Under the pieces are notes generated by a model. It made no database searches. It had not been told where the DNA came from and saw nothing but the letters and a program-made list of their open reading frames with translations. A DNA stretch of 64,000 bases, taken from Parietaria judaica. Taxonomy: Eukaryota > Streptophyta > Magnoliopsida > Rosales > Urticaceae. Where the stretch lies: contig CATOZS010000010.1 in the NCBI GenBank assembly GCA_954871525.1, forward strand, positions 124,001 to 188,000, read 5' to 3'. Within the stretch, counting starts at the first letter, position 1. Each line of letters opens with the position of its first letter. A program made the translations under genes and the position numbers. Of this stretch, positions 1 through 10,736 are shown in pieces.

Positions 1-65
1 AAATTACACATTATGAAGCATTTTGAAGTTCATGTTTTGTTTAAAATATCGTTCAATTAGGGTTT

Positions 66-82
66 TTTCGCGTAAAATGGGA
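66..82 (+). other. CENP-B-box-like motif (present in every monomer, shown for the first)
   Basis: The 17 bases TTTCGCGTAAAATGGGA align to the mammalian CENP-B box YTTCGTTGGAARCGGGA. Of the nine core bases (TTCG, the central A, and CGGG) eight match; the only core mismatch is T for C in CGGG. Overall 12 of 17 positions match. The motif lies just before the T-tract. Common variants change the unconstrained spacer (cgcata, cgcgtt, cgcaaa) and leave the core match as it is. A minority break it: TTGG in the 7-mer HOR (for example near 30,083), a lost G near 1,512, 13,679 and 26,159, TTGG for TGGG near 43,350, 45,143 and 48,014, and TTTGCG in some copies. The match is seen; binding by a CENP-B-like or pogo-derived protein is inference. 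Confidence 0.5.
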
Positions 83-93
83 GAAAGACTCAG

Positions 94-104
94 TTTTTTT
101 TTTT
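94..104 (+). other. Length-variable T-tract (first monomer, 11 T)
   Basis: A run of T between 'gactcag' and 'accacgc' occurs in every monomer. By eye its length ranges from 8 (for example near 15,122) to 13 (near 54,113). It explains most of the 357-360 base variation in monomer length. Two subfamilies have interrupted tracts: TTTTTATTTTT at ten sites between 37,287 and 48,396, and a C-interrupted form in the second monomer of the 7-mer HOR near 29,747, 32,261 and 34,773. Poly(dA:dT) tracts are stiff and exclude nucleosomes; replication slippage is the likely cause of length change. Confidence 0.9.
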
Positions 105-172
105 ACCACGCATTAATTGTTGAAACTGGTTTTTAAAGAGCTCCAAAAACTTTTAATGCCAAAACTAACCCA

Positions 173-184
173 ATTACTAGTAAT
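173..184. other. Perfect 12-base palindrome ATTACTAGTAAT (first monomer)
   Basis: ATTACTAGTAAT equals its own reverse complement and includes a SpeI site. It is kept in the great majority of monomers. In seven copies it reads ATTACTAATAAT (linked to the haplotype marked by ggcctagc and cgtacgtgc), in three near 37,730, 39,500 and similar it reads attgctag, and single private changes occur near 24,109 and 27,327. It could be a dimeric protein site or only a conserved satellite feature; function is unknown. Confidence 0.8.
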
Positions 185-224
185 ACCACCCTAATTATGG
201 TCTAGCAATCAAATTTAATCAAGA

Positions 225-237
225 ACATATCGTATGT
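225..237. other. Short dyad ACATA-TCG-TATGT (first monomer)
   Basis: Two perfect 5-base arms flank a 3-base centre. It is preserved in most monomers. It is broken by cgtacg in the seven haplotype-B monomers and near 2,735, by agaaaatatcg in the Q monomers of the 4-mer and 8-mer HORs, and by agaatatatcg near 57,113 and 59,982. Two monomers lose its right arm through a 12-base deletion (38,507 and 38,853). Confidence 0.7.
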
Positions 238-316
238 GCTTTCGTAAGAAAAACAATTTTTAACACTTTTCGGTAATGATTTTCACCAGTTAACCGCTTG
301 ATATAGAAACTACGAG

Positions 317-331
317 ATAGTGCTTCGCTAT
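317..331. other. Short imperfect hairpin ATAG-tgcttcg-CTAT (first monomer)
   Basis: The arms ATAG and CTAT are complementary. A further T·G wobble and a G:C pair inside them leave a 3-base loop, giving a possible 6-pair stem in single-stranded DNA or RNA. The surrounding 285-359 part of the monomer is among the least variable. Copies with 'gcgtcgc' instead of 'gcttcgc' in the 36.8-48 kb region change only the loop. Stability is weak and function unknown. Confidence 0.5.
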
Positions 332-860
332 TTAGGGATTAAAATAAGTAAATGTGATAAAATTACACATTATGAAGCATTTTGAAGTTCATGTTTTGTT
401 TAAAATATCGTTCAATTAGGGTTTTTTCGCGTAAAATGGGAAAAAGACTCAGTTTTTTTTTTACCACGCATTAATTGTTGAAACTGGATTTTAAAGAGCT
501 CCAAAAACTTTTATTGCCAAAACTAACCCAATTACTAGTAATACCACCCTAATTATGGTCTAGCAATCAAATTTAATCAAGAACATATCGTATGTGCTTT
601 CGTAAGAAAAACAATTTTTAACACTTTTCGGTAATGATTTTCACCAGTTAACCGCTTGATATAGAAACTACGAGATAGTGCTTCGCTATTTAGGGATTAA
701 AATAAGTAAATGTGATAAAATTACACATTATGAAGCATTTTGAAGTTCATGTTTTGCTTAAAATATCGTTCAATTATGGTTTTTTCGCGTAAAATGGGAA
801 AAAGACTCAGTTTTTTTTTTACTACGCATTAATTGTTGAAACTGGTTTTTAAAGAGCTCC

Positions 861-956
861 AAAAACTTTTATTCCCAAAACTAACCCAATTACTAATAAT
901 ACCACCCTAATTATGGCCTAGCAATCAAATTTAATCAAGAACATATCGTACGTGCT
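861..956 (+). other. Haplotype-B linked variant block (first of seven)
   Basis: Four changes travel together: (a/t)tccc for atgcc, actaataat for actagtaat, ggcctagc for ggtctagc, and cgtacgtgc for cgtatgtgc, within about 95 bases. The last marker occurs with the others at 948, 5,239, 9,176, 10,965, 13,114, 23,805 and 25,594. Partial forms exist: cgtacg alone at 2,735, and ggcctagc with cgtatg near 9,860 and 11,649. None is found right of 26 kb. Confidence 0.85.
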
Positions 957-3900
957 TTCGTAAGAAAAACAATTTTTAACACTTTTCGGTAATGATTTTC
1001 ACCAGTTAACCGCTTGATATAGAAACTACGAGATAGTGCTTCGCTATTTAGGGATTAAAATAAGTAAATGTGATAAAATTACACATTATGATGCATTTTG
1101 AAGTTCATTTTTTGTTTAAAATATCGTTCAATTAGGGTTTTTTCGCGTAAAATGGGAAAAAGACTCAGTTTTTTTTTTACCACGCATTAATTGTTGAAAC
1201 TGGATTTTAAAGAGCTCCAAAAACTTTTAATGCCAAAACTAACCCAATTACTAGTAATACCACCCTAATTATGGTCTAGCAATCAAATTTAATCAAGAAC
1301 ATATCGTATGTGCTTTCGTAAGAAAAACAATTTTTAACACTTTTCGGTAATGATTTTCACTAGTTAACCGCTTGATATAGAAACTACGAGATAGTGCTTC
1401 GCTATTTAGGGATTAAAATAAGTAAATGTGATAAAATTACACATTATGAAGCATTTTGAAGTTCATGTTTTGTTTAAAATATCGTTAAATTAGGGTTTTT
1501 TCGCGTAAAATGGAAAAAGACTCAGTTTTTTTTTTACCACGCATTAATTGTTGAAACTGGTTTTTAAAGAGCTCCAAAAACTTTTAATGCCAAAACTAAC
1601 CCAATTACTAGTAATACCACCCTAATTATGGTCTAGCAATCAAATTTAATCAAGAACATATCGTATGTGCTTTCGTAAGAAAAACAATTTTTAACACTTT
1701 TCGGTAATGAATTTCACCAGTTAACCGCTAGATATAGAAACTACGAGATAGTGCTTCGCTATTTAGGGATTAAAATAAGTAAATGTGATAAAATTACACA
1801 TTATGAAGCATTTTGAAGTTCATGTTTTGTTTAAAATATCGTTCAATTAGGGTTTTTTCGCGTAAAATGGGAAAAAGACTCAGTTTTTTTTTTACCACGC
1901 ATTAATTGTTGAAACTGGTTTTTAAAGAGCTCCAAAAACTTTTAATGCCAAAACTAACCCAATTACTAGTAATACCACCCTAATTATGGTCTAGCAATCA
2001 AATTTAATCAAGAACATATCGTATGTGCTTTCGTAAGAAAAACAATTTTTAACACTTTTCGGTAATGATTTTCACCAGTTAACCGCTTGATATAGAAACT
2101 ACGAGATAGTGCTTCGCTATTTAGGGATTAAAATAAGTCAATGTGATAAAATTACACATTATGAAGCATTTTGAAGTTCATGTTTTGCTTAAAATATCGT
2201 TCAATTAGGGTTTTTTCGCGTAAAATGGGAAAAAGACTCAGTTTTTTTTTACCACGCATTAATTGTTGAAACTGGTTTTTAAAGAGCTCCAAAAACTTTT
2301 AATGCCAAAACTAACCCAATTACTAGTAATACCACCCTAATTATGGTCTAGCAATCAAATTTAATCAAGAACATATCGTATGTGCTTTCGTAAGAAAAAC
2401 AATTTTTAACACTTTTCGGTAATGATTTTCACCAGTTAACCGCTTGATATAGAAACTACGAGATAGTGCTTCGCTATTTAGGGATTAAAATAAGTAAATG
2501 TGATAAAATTACACATTATGAAGCATTTTGAAGTTCATGTTTTGTTTAAAATATCGTTCAATTAGGGTTTTTTCGCGTAAAATGGGAAAAAGACTCAGTT
2601 TTTTTTTTACCACGCATTAATTGTTGAAACTGGATTTTAAAGAGCTCCAAAAACTTTTATTGCCAAAACTAACCCAATTACTAGTAATACCACCCTAATT
2701 ATGGTCTAGCAATCAAATTTAATCAAGAACATATCGTACGTGCTTTCGTAAGAAAAACAATTTTTAACACTTTTCGGTAATGATTTTCACCAGTTAACCG
2801 CTTGATATAGAAACTACGAGATAGTGCTTCGCTATTTAGGGATTAAAATAAGTAAATGTGATAAAATTACACATTATGAAGCATTTTGAAGTTCATGTTT
2901 TGTTTAAAATATCGTTCAATTAGGGTTTTTTCGCGTAAAATGGGAAAAAGACTCAGTTTTTTTTTACCACGCATTAATTGTTGAAACTGGATTTTAAAGA
3001 GCTCCAAAAACTTTTAATGCCAAAACTAACCCAATTACTAGTAATACCACCCTAATTATGGTCTAGCAATCAAATTCAATCAAGAACATATCGTATGTGC
3101 TTTCGTAAGAAAAACAATTTTTAACACTTTTCGGTAATGATTTTCACCAGTTAACCGCTTGATATAGAAACTACGAGATAGTGCTTCGCTATTTAGGGAT
3201 TAAAATAAGTAAATGTGATAAAATTACACATTATGAAGCATTTTGAAGTTCATGTTTTGTTTAAAATATCGTTCAATTAGGGTTTTTTCGCGTAAAATGG
3301 GAAAAAGACTCAGTTTTTTTTTTACCACGCATTAATTGTTGAAACTGGATTTTAAAGAGCTCCAAAAACTTTTATTGCCAAAACTAACCCAATTACTAGT
3401 AATACCACCCTAATTATGGTCTAGCAATCAAATTTAATCAAGAACATATCGTATGTGCTTTCGTAAGAAAAACAATTTTTAACACTTTTCGGTAATGATT
3501 TTCACCAGTTAACCGCTTGATATAGAAACTACGAGATAGTGCTTCGCTATTTAGGGATTAAAATAAGTAAATGTGATAAAATTACACATTATGAAGCATT
3601 TTGAAGTTCATGTTTTGCTTAAAATATCGTTCAATTATGGTTTTTTCGCGTAAAATGGGAAAAAGACTCAGTTTTTTTTTTACCACGCATTAATTGTTGA
3701 AACTGGATTTTAAAGAGCTCCAAAAACTTTTAATCCCAAAACTAACCCAATTACTAGTAATACCACCCTAATTATGGTCTAGCAATCAAATTTAATCAAG
3801 AACATATCGTATGTGCTTTCGTAAGAAAAACAATTTTTAACACTTTTCGGTAATGATTTTCACCAGTTAACCGCTTGATATAGAAACTACGAGATAGTGC

Positions 3901-6083
3901 TTCGCTATTTAGGGATTAAAATAAGTAAATGTGATAAAATTACACATTATGAAGAATTTTGAAGTTCATGTTTTGCTTAAAATATCGTTCAATTACGGTT
4001 TTTTCGCGTAAAATGGGAAAAAGACTCAATTTTTTTTTACCACGCATTAATTGTTGAAACTGGATTTTAAAGAGCTCCAAAAACTTTTAATGTCAAAACT
4101 AACCCAATTACTAGTAATACCACCCTAATTATGGTCTAGCAATCAAATTCAATCAAGAACATATCGTATGTGCTTTCGTAAGAAAAACAATTTTTAACAC
4201 TTTTCGGTAATGATTTTCACCAGTTAACCGCTTGATATAGAAACTACGAGATAGTGCTTCGCTATTTAGGGATTAAAATAAGTAAATGTGATAAAATTAC
4301 ACATTATGAAGCATTTTGAAGTCCATGTTTTGTTTAAAATATCGTTCAATTAGGGTTTTTTCGCGTAAAATGGGAGAAAGACTCAGTTTTTTTTTTACCA
4401 CGCATTAATTGTTGAAACTGGTTTTTAAAGAGCTCCAAAAACTTTTAATGCCAAAACTAACCCAATTACTAGTAATACCACCCTAATTATGGTCTATCAA
4501 TCAAATTTAATCAAGAACATATCGTATGTGCTTTCGTAAGAAAAACAATTTTTAACAGTTTTCGGTAATGATTTTCACCAGTTAACCGCTTGATATAGAA
4601 ACTACGAGATAGTGCTTCGCTATTTAGGGATTAAAATAAGTAAATGTGATAAAATTACACATTATGAAGCATTTTGAAGTTCATGTTTTGTTTAAAATAT
4701 CGTTCAATTAGGGTTTTTTCGCGTAAAATGGGAAAAAGACTCAGTTTTTTTTTTACCACGCATTAATTGTTGAAACTGGATTTTAAAGAGCTCCAAAAAC
4801 TTTTATTGCCAAAACTAACCCAATTACTAGTAATACCACCCTAATTATGGTCTAGCAATCAAATTTAATCAAGAACATATCGTATGTGCTTTCGTAAGAA
4901 AAACAATTTTTAACACTTTTCGGTAATGATTTTCACCAGTTAACCGCTTGATATAGAAACTACGAGATAGTGCTTCGCTATTTAGGGATTAAAATAAGTA
5001 AATGTGATAAAATTACACATTATGAAGCATTTTGAAGTTCATGTTTTGCTTAAAATATCGTTCAATTATGGTTTTTTCGCGTAAAATGGGAAAAAGACTC
5101 AGTTTTTTTTTTACCACGCATTAATTGTTGAAACTGGTTTTTAAAGAGCTCCAAAAACTTTTAATCCCAAAACTAACCCAATTACTAATAATACCACCCT
5201 AATTATGGCCTAGCAATCAAATTTAATCAAGAACATATCGTACGTGCTTTCGTAAGAAAAACAATTTTTAACACTTTTCGGTAATGATTTTCACCAGTTA
5301 ACCGCTTGATATAGAAACTACGAGATAGTGCTTCGCTATTTAGGGATTAAAATAAGTAAATGTGATAAAATTACACATTATGAAGCATTTTGAAGTTCAT
5401 GTTTTGTTTAAAATATCGTTCAATTAGGGTTTTTTCGCGTAAAATGGGAAAAAGACTCAGTTTTTTTTTACCACGCATTAATTGTTGAAACTGGATTTTA
5501 AAGAGCTCCAAAAACTTTTAATGCCAAAACTAACCCAATTACTAGTAATACCACCCTAATTATGGTCTAGCAATCAAATTCAATCAAGAACATATCGTAT
5601 GTGCTTTCGTAAGAAAAACAATTTTTAACACTTTTCGGTAATGATTTTCACCAGTTAACCGCTTGATATAGAAACTACGAGATAGTGCTTCGCTATTTAG
5701 GGATTAAAATAAGTAAATGTGATAAAATTACACATTATGAAGCATTTTGAAGTTCATGTTTTGTTTAAAATATCGTTCAATTAGGGTTTTTTCGCGTAAA
5801 ATGGGAGAAAGACTCAGTTTTTTTTTTTACCACGCATTAATTGTTGAAACTGGTTTTTAAAGAGCTCCAAAAACTTTTAATGCCAAAACTAACCCAATTA
5901 CTAGTAATACCACCCTAATTATGGTCTATCAATCAAATTTAATCAAGAACATATCGTATGTGCTTTCGTAAGAAAAACAATTTTTAACACTTTTCGGTAA
6001 TGATTTTCACCAGTTAACCGCTTGATATAGAAACTACGAGATAGTGCTTCGCTATTTAGGGATTAAAATAAGTAAATGTGATA

Positions 6084-7515
6084 AAATTACACATTATGAA
6101 GCATTTTGAAGTTCATGTTTTGTTTAAAATATCGTTCAATTAGGGTTTTTTCGCGTAAAATGGGAAAAAGACTCAGTTTTTTTTTTACCACGCATTAATT
6201 GTTGAAACTGGATTTTAAAGAGCTCCAAAAACTTTTATTGCCAAAACTAACCCAATTACTAGTAATACCACCCTAATTATGGTCTATCAATCAAATTTAA
6301 TCAAGAACATATCGTATGTGCTTTCGTAAGAAAAACAATTTTTAACACTTTTCGGTAATGATTTTCACCAGTTAACCGCTTGATATAGAAACTACGAGAT
6401 AGTGCTTCGCTATTTAGGGATTAAAATAAGTAAATGTGATAAAATTACACATTATGAAGCATTTTGAAGTTCATGTTTTGTTTAAAATATCGTTCAATTA
6501 GGGTTTTTTCGCGTAAAATGGGAAAAAGACTCAGTTTTTTTTTTACCACGCATTAATTGTTGAAACTGGATTTTAAAGAGCTCCAAAAACTTTTAATGCC
6601 AAAACTAACCCAATTACTAGTAATACCACCCTAATTATGGTCTATCAATCAAATTTAATCAAGAACATATCGTATGTGCTTTCGTAAGAAAAACAATTTT
6701 TAACACTTTTCGGTAATGATTTTCACCAGTTAACCGCTTGATATAGAAACTACGAGATAGTGCTTCGCTATTTAGGGATTAAAATAAGTAAATGTGATAA
6801 AATTACACATTATGAAGCATTTTGAAGTTCATGTTTTGTTTAAAATATCGTTCAATTAGGGTTTTTTCGCGTAAAATGGGAAAAAGACTCAGTTTTTTTT
6901 TTACCACGCATTAATTGTTGAAACTGGATTTTAAAGAGCTCCAAAAACTTTTATTGCCAAAACTAACCCAATTACTAGTAATACCACCCTAATTATGGTC
7001 TATCAATCAAATTTAATCAAGAACATATCGTATGTGCTTTCGTAAGAAAAACAATTTTTAACACTTTTCGGTAATGATTTTCACCAGTTAACCGCTTGAT
7101 ATAGAAACTACGAGATAGTGCTTCGCTATTTAGGGATTAAAATAAGTAAATGTGATAAAATTACACATTATGAAGCATTTTGAAGTTCATGTTTTGTTTA
7201 AAATATCGTTCAATTAGGGTTTTTTCGCGTAAAATGGGAAAAAGACTCAGTTTTTTTTTTACCACGCATTAATTGTTGAAACTGGATTTTAAAGAGCTCC
7301 AAAAACTTTTAATGCCAAAACTAACCCAATTACTAGTAATACCACCCTAATTATGGTCTATCAATCAAATTTAATCAAGAACATATCGTATGTGCTTTCG
7401 TAAGAAAAACAATTTTTAACACTTTTCGGTAATGATTTTCACCAGTTAACCGCTTGATATAGAAACTACGAGATAGTGCTTCGCTATTTAGGGATTAAAA
7501 TAAGTAAATGTGATA
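6084..7515 (+). repeat. Tandem duplication of a 716-bp dimer, copies apparently identical
   Basis: Two dimers, 6,084-6,799 and 6,800-7,515, each consist of an attgcc monomer then an aatgcc monomer, both with the rare tctatc change and a 10-T tract. I found no difference between the copies by eye. This suggests a very recent duplication. Confidence 0.8.
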
Positions 7516-8947
7516 AAATTACACATTATGAAGCATTTTTAAGTTCATGTTTTGTTTAAAATATCGTTCAATTAGGGTTTTTTCGCGTAAAATGGGAAAA
7601 AGACTCAGTTTTTTTTTTACCACGCATTAATTGTTGAAACTGGATTTTAAAGAGCTCCAAAAACTTTTATTGCCAAAACTAACCCAATTACTAGTAATAC
7701 CACCCTAATTATGTTCTAGCAATCAAATTTAATCAAGAACATATCGTATGTGCTTTCGTAAGAAAAACAATTTTTAACACTTTTCGGTAATGATTTTCAC
7801 CAGTTAACCGCTTGATATAGAAACTACGAGATAGTGCTTCGCTATTTAGGGATTAAAATAAGTAAATGTGATAAAATTACACATTATGAAGCATTTTGAA
7901 GTTCATGTTTTGTTTAAAATATCGTTCAATTAGGGTTTTTTCGCGTAAAATGGGAAAAAGACTCAGTTTTTTTTTTACCACGCATTAATTGTTGAAACTG
8001 GATTTTAAAGAGCTCCAAAAACTTTTATTGCCAAAACTAACCCAATTACTAGTAATACCACCCTAATTATGGTCTAGCAATCAAATTTAATCAAGAACAT
8101 ATCGTATGTGCTTTCGTAAGAAAAACAATTTTTAACACTTTTCGGTAATGATTTTCACCAGTTAACCGCTTGATATAGAAACTACGAGATAGTGCTTCGC
8201 TATTTAGGGATTAAAATAAGTAAATGTGATAAAATTACACATTATGAAGCATTTTGAAGTTCATGTTTTGTTTAAAATATCGTTCAATTAGGGTTTTTTC
8301 GCGTAAAATGGGAAAAAGACTCAGTTTTTTTTTTACCACGCATTAATTGTTGAAACTGGATTTTAAAGAGCTCCAAAAACTTTTATTGCCAAAACTAACC
8401 CAATTACTAGTAATACCACCCTAATTATGGTCTAGCAATCAAATTTAATCAAGAACATATCGTATGTGCTTTCGTAAGAAAAACAATTTTTAACACTTTT
8501 CGGTAATGATTTTCACCAGTTAACCGCTTGATATAGAAACTACGAGATAGTGCTTCGCTATTTAGGGATTAAAATAAGTAAATGTGATAAAATTACACAT
8601 TATGAAGCATTTTGAAGTTCATTTTTTGTTTAAAATATCGTTCAATTAGGGTTTTTTCGCGTAAAATGGGAAAAAGACTCAGTTTTTTTTTTACCACGCA
8701 TTAATTGTTGAAACTGGATTTTAAAGAGCTCCAAAAACTTTTATTGCCAAAACTAACCCAATTACTAGTAATACCACCCTAATTATGGTCTAGCAATCAA
8801 ATTTAATCAAGAACATATCGTATGTGCTTTCGTAAGAAAAACAATTTTTAACACTTTTCGGTAATGATTTTCACCAGTTAACCGCTTGATATAGAAACTA
8901 CGAGATAGTGCTTCGCTATTTAGGGATTAAAATAAGTAAATGTGATA
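7516..8947 (+). repeat. Run of four near-identical attgcc monomers
   Basis: Units start at 7,516, 7,874, 8,232 and 8,590, each 358 bases. The second and third look identical. The first has two private changes (catttttaag and atgttctag) and the fourth one (cattttttg). The same monomer type recurs as an identical-looking pair at 10,021-10,736. Confidence 0.8.
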
Positions 8948-10020
8948 AAATTACACATTATGAAGCATTTTGAAGTTCATATTTTGTTTAAAATATCGTT
9001 CAATTAGGGTTTTTTCGCGTAAAATGGGAAAAAGACTCAGTTTTTTTTTACCACGCATTAATTGTTGAAACTGGTTTTTAAAGAGCTCCAAAAACTTTTA
9101 ATCCCAAAACTAACCCAATTACTAATAATACCACCCTAATTATGGCCTAGCAATCAAATTTAATCAAGAACATATCGTACGTGCTTTCGTAAGAAAAACA
9201 ATTTTTAACACTTTTCGGTAATGATTTTCACCAGTTAACCGCTTGATATAGAAACTACGAGATAGTGCTTCGCTATTTAGGGATTAAAATAAGTAAATGT
9301 GATAAAATTACACATTATGATGCATTTTGAAGTTCATGTTTTGTTTAAAATATCGTTCAATTAGGGTTTTTTCGCGTAAAATGGGAAAAAGACTCAGTTT
9401 TTTTTTTACCACGCATTAATTGTTGAAACTGGATTTTAAAGAGCTCCAAAAACTTTTAATCCCAAAACTAACCCAATTACTAGTAATACCACCCTAATTA
9501 TGGTCTAGCAATCAAATTTAATCAAGAACATATCGTATGTGCTTTCGTAAGAAAAACAATTTTTAACACTTTTCGGTAATGATTTTCACCAGTTAACCGC
9601 TTGATATAGAAACTACGAGATAGTGCTTCGCTATTTAGGGATTAAAATAAGTAAATGTGATAAAATTACACATTATGAAGCATTTTGAAGTCCATGTTTT
9701 GTTTAAAATATCGTTCAATTAGGGTTTTTTCGCGTAAAATGGGAAAAAGACTCAGTTTTTTTTTTACCACGCATTAATTGTTGAAACTGGTTTTTAAAGA
9801 GCTCCAAAAACTTTTAATGCCAAAACTAACCCAATTACTAGTAATACCACCCTAATTATGGCCTAGCAATCAAATTTAATCAAGAACATATCGTATGTGC
9901 TTTCGTAAGAAAAACAATTTTTAACACTTTTCGGTAATGATTTTCACCAGTTAACCGCTTGATATAGAAACTACGAGATAGTGCTTCGCTATTTAGGGAT
10001 TAAAATAAGTAAATGTGATA
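8948..10020 (+). repeat. Three-monomer segment, copy 1
   Basis: The order is haplotype-B monomer, gatgcat with atccc, and gaagtccatg with ggcctagc but cgtatg. The segment is 1,073 bases and recurs at 10,737-11,809, an offset of 1,789 bases, with two attgcc monomers (10,021-10,736) between the copies. Confidence 0.8.
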
Positions 10021-10736
10021 AAATTACACATTATGAAGCATTTTGAAGTTCATGTTTTGTTTAAAATATCGTTCAATTAGGGTTTTTTCGCGTAAAATGG
10101 GAAAAAGACTCAGTTTTTTTTTTACCACGCATTAATTGTTGAAACTGGATTTTAAAGAGCTCCAAAAACTTTTATTGCCAAAACTAACCCAATTACTAGT
10201 AATACCACCCTAATTATGGTCTAGCAATCAAATTTAATCAAGAACATATCGTATGTGCTTTCGTAAGAAAAACAATTTTTAACACTTTTCGGTAATGATT
10301 TTCACCAGTTAACCGCTTGATATAGAAACTACGAGATAGTGCTTCGCTATTTAGGGATTAAAATAAGTAAATGTGATAAAATTACACATTATGAAGCATT
10401 TTGAAGTTCATGTTTTGTTTAAAATATCGTTCAATTAGGGTTTTTTCGCGTAAAATGGGAAAAAGACTCAGTTTTTTTTTTACCACGCATTAATTGTTGA
10501 AACTGGATTTTAAAGAGCTCCAAAAACTTTTATTGCCAAAACTAACCCAATTACTAGTAATACCACCCTAATTATGGTCTAGCAATCAAATTTAATCAAG
10601 AACATATCGTATGTGCTTTCGTAAGAAAAACAATTTTTAACACTTTTCGGTAATGATTTTCACCAGTTAACCGCTTGATATAGAAACTACGAGATAGTGC
10701 TTCGCTATTTAGGGATTAAAATAAGTAAATGTGATA

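Larger units (their letters stand above)
1..359 (+). repeat. Reference monomer of the satellite (first complete unit)
   Basis: I use this unit to number landmarks. From left to right it holds a segment ending in a TTAGGG-containing T-rich stretch (about 56-68), a CENP-B-box-like motif (66-82), a T-tract (94-104), a SacI-type GAGCTC (about 139-144), a 12-base palindrome (173-184), a dyad (225-237), a GTTAAC (about 290) and a second dyad (317-331). Main variable sites across the array are the base in 'cat(g/t)ttttg' near 34, gttt/gctt near 38, agg/atg near 60, the box spacer 71-74, the T-tract, ggt/gga near 129, the atgcc/ttgcc/atccc site near 157, agc/atc near 205, tttaatc/ttcaatc near 214, and aacac/aacat near 264. 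All reading frames are closed within at most a few dozen codons. The choice of start is arbitrary. Confidence 0.95.
1..1790 (+). repeat. Five-monomer cassette, copy 1
   Basis: The order is gagaaag-type, attgcc-type, haplotype-B (ggcctagc, cgtacgtgc), gatgcat with cactagtt, and gttaaatta with a lost G in the box region (near 1,512). The same five types in the same order are found at 12,168-13,956 and 24,648-26,436. Shared rare changes (gttaaatta at 1,484, 13,651 and 26,131; cactagtt near 1,359, 13,527 and 26,007) show common descent. Copy 1 carries its own changes near 1,710 and 1,728. Confidence 0.85.

Noticed and set aside
241..256. Second CENP-B-box-like string, ttcgtaagaaaaacaa
   Set aside because: It has TTCG and the central A but no CGGG, so it is much weaker than the motif at 66-82.
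284..300. Imperfect inverted relation between aactgg (near 125) and ccagtt (near 287)
   Set aside because: Only six bases match over about 160 bases of separation, which is common by chance in this composition.
56..340. TTAGGG (near 57) and TTTAGGG (near 331) strings in every monomer, resembling telomere repeats
   Set aside because: They occur singly within the satellite unit, never as tandem hexamers or heptamers, and are expected by chance in such a sequence.
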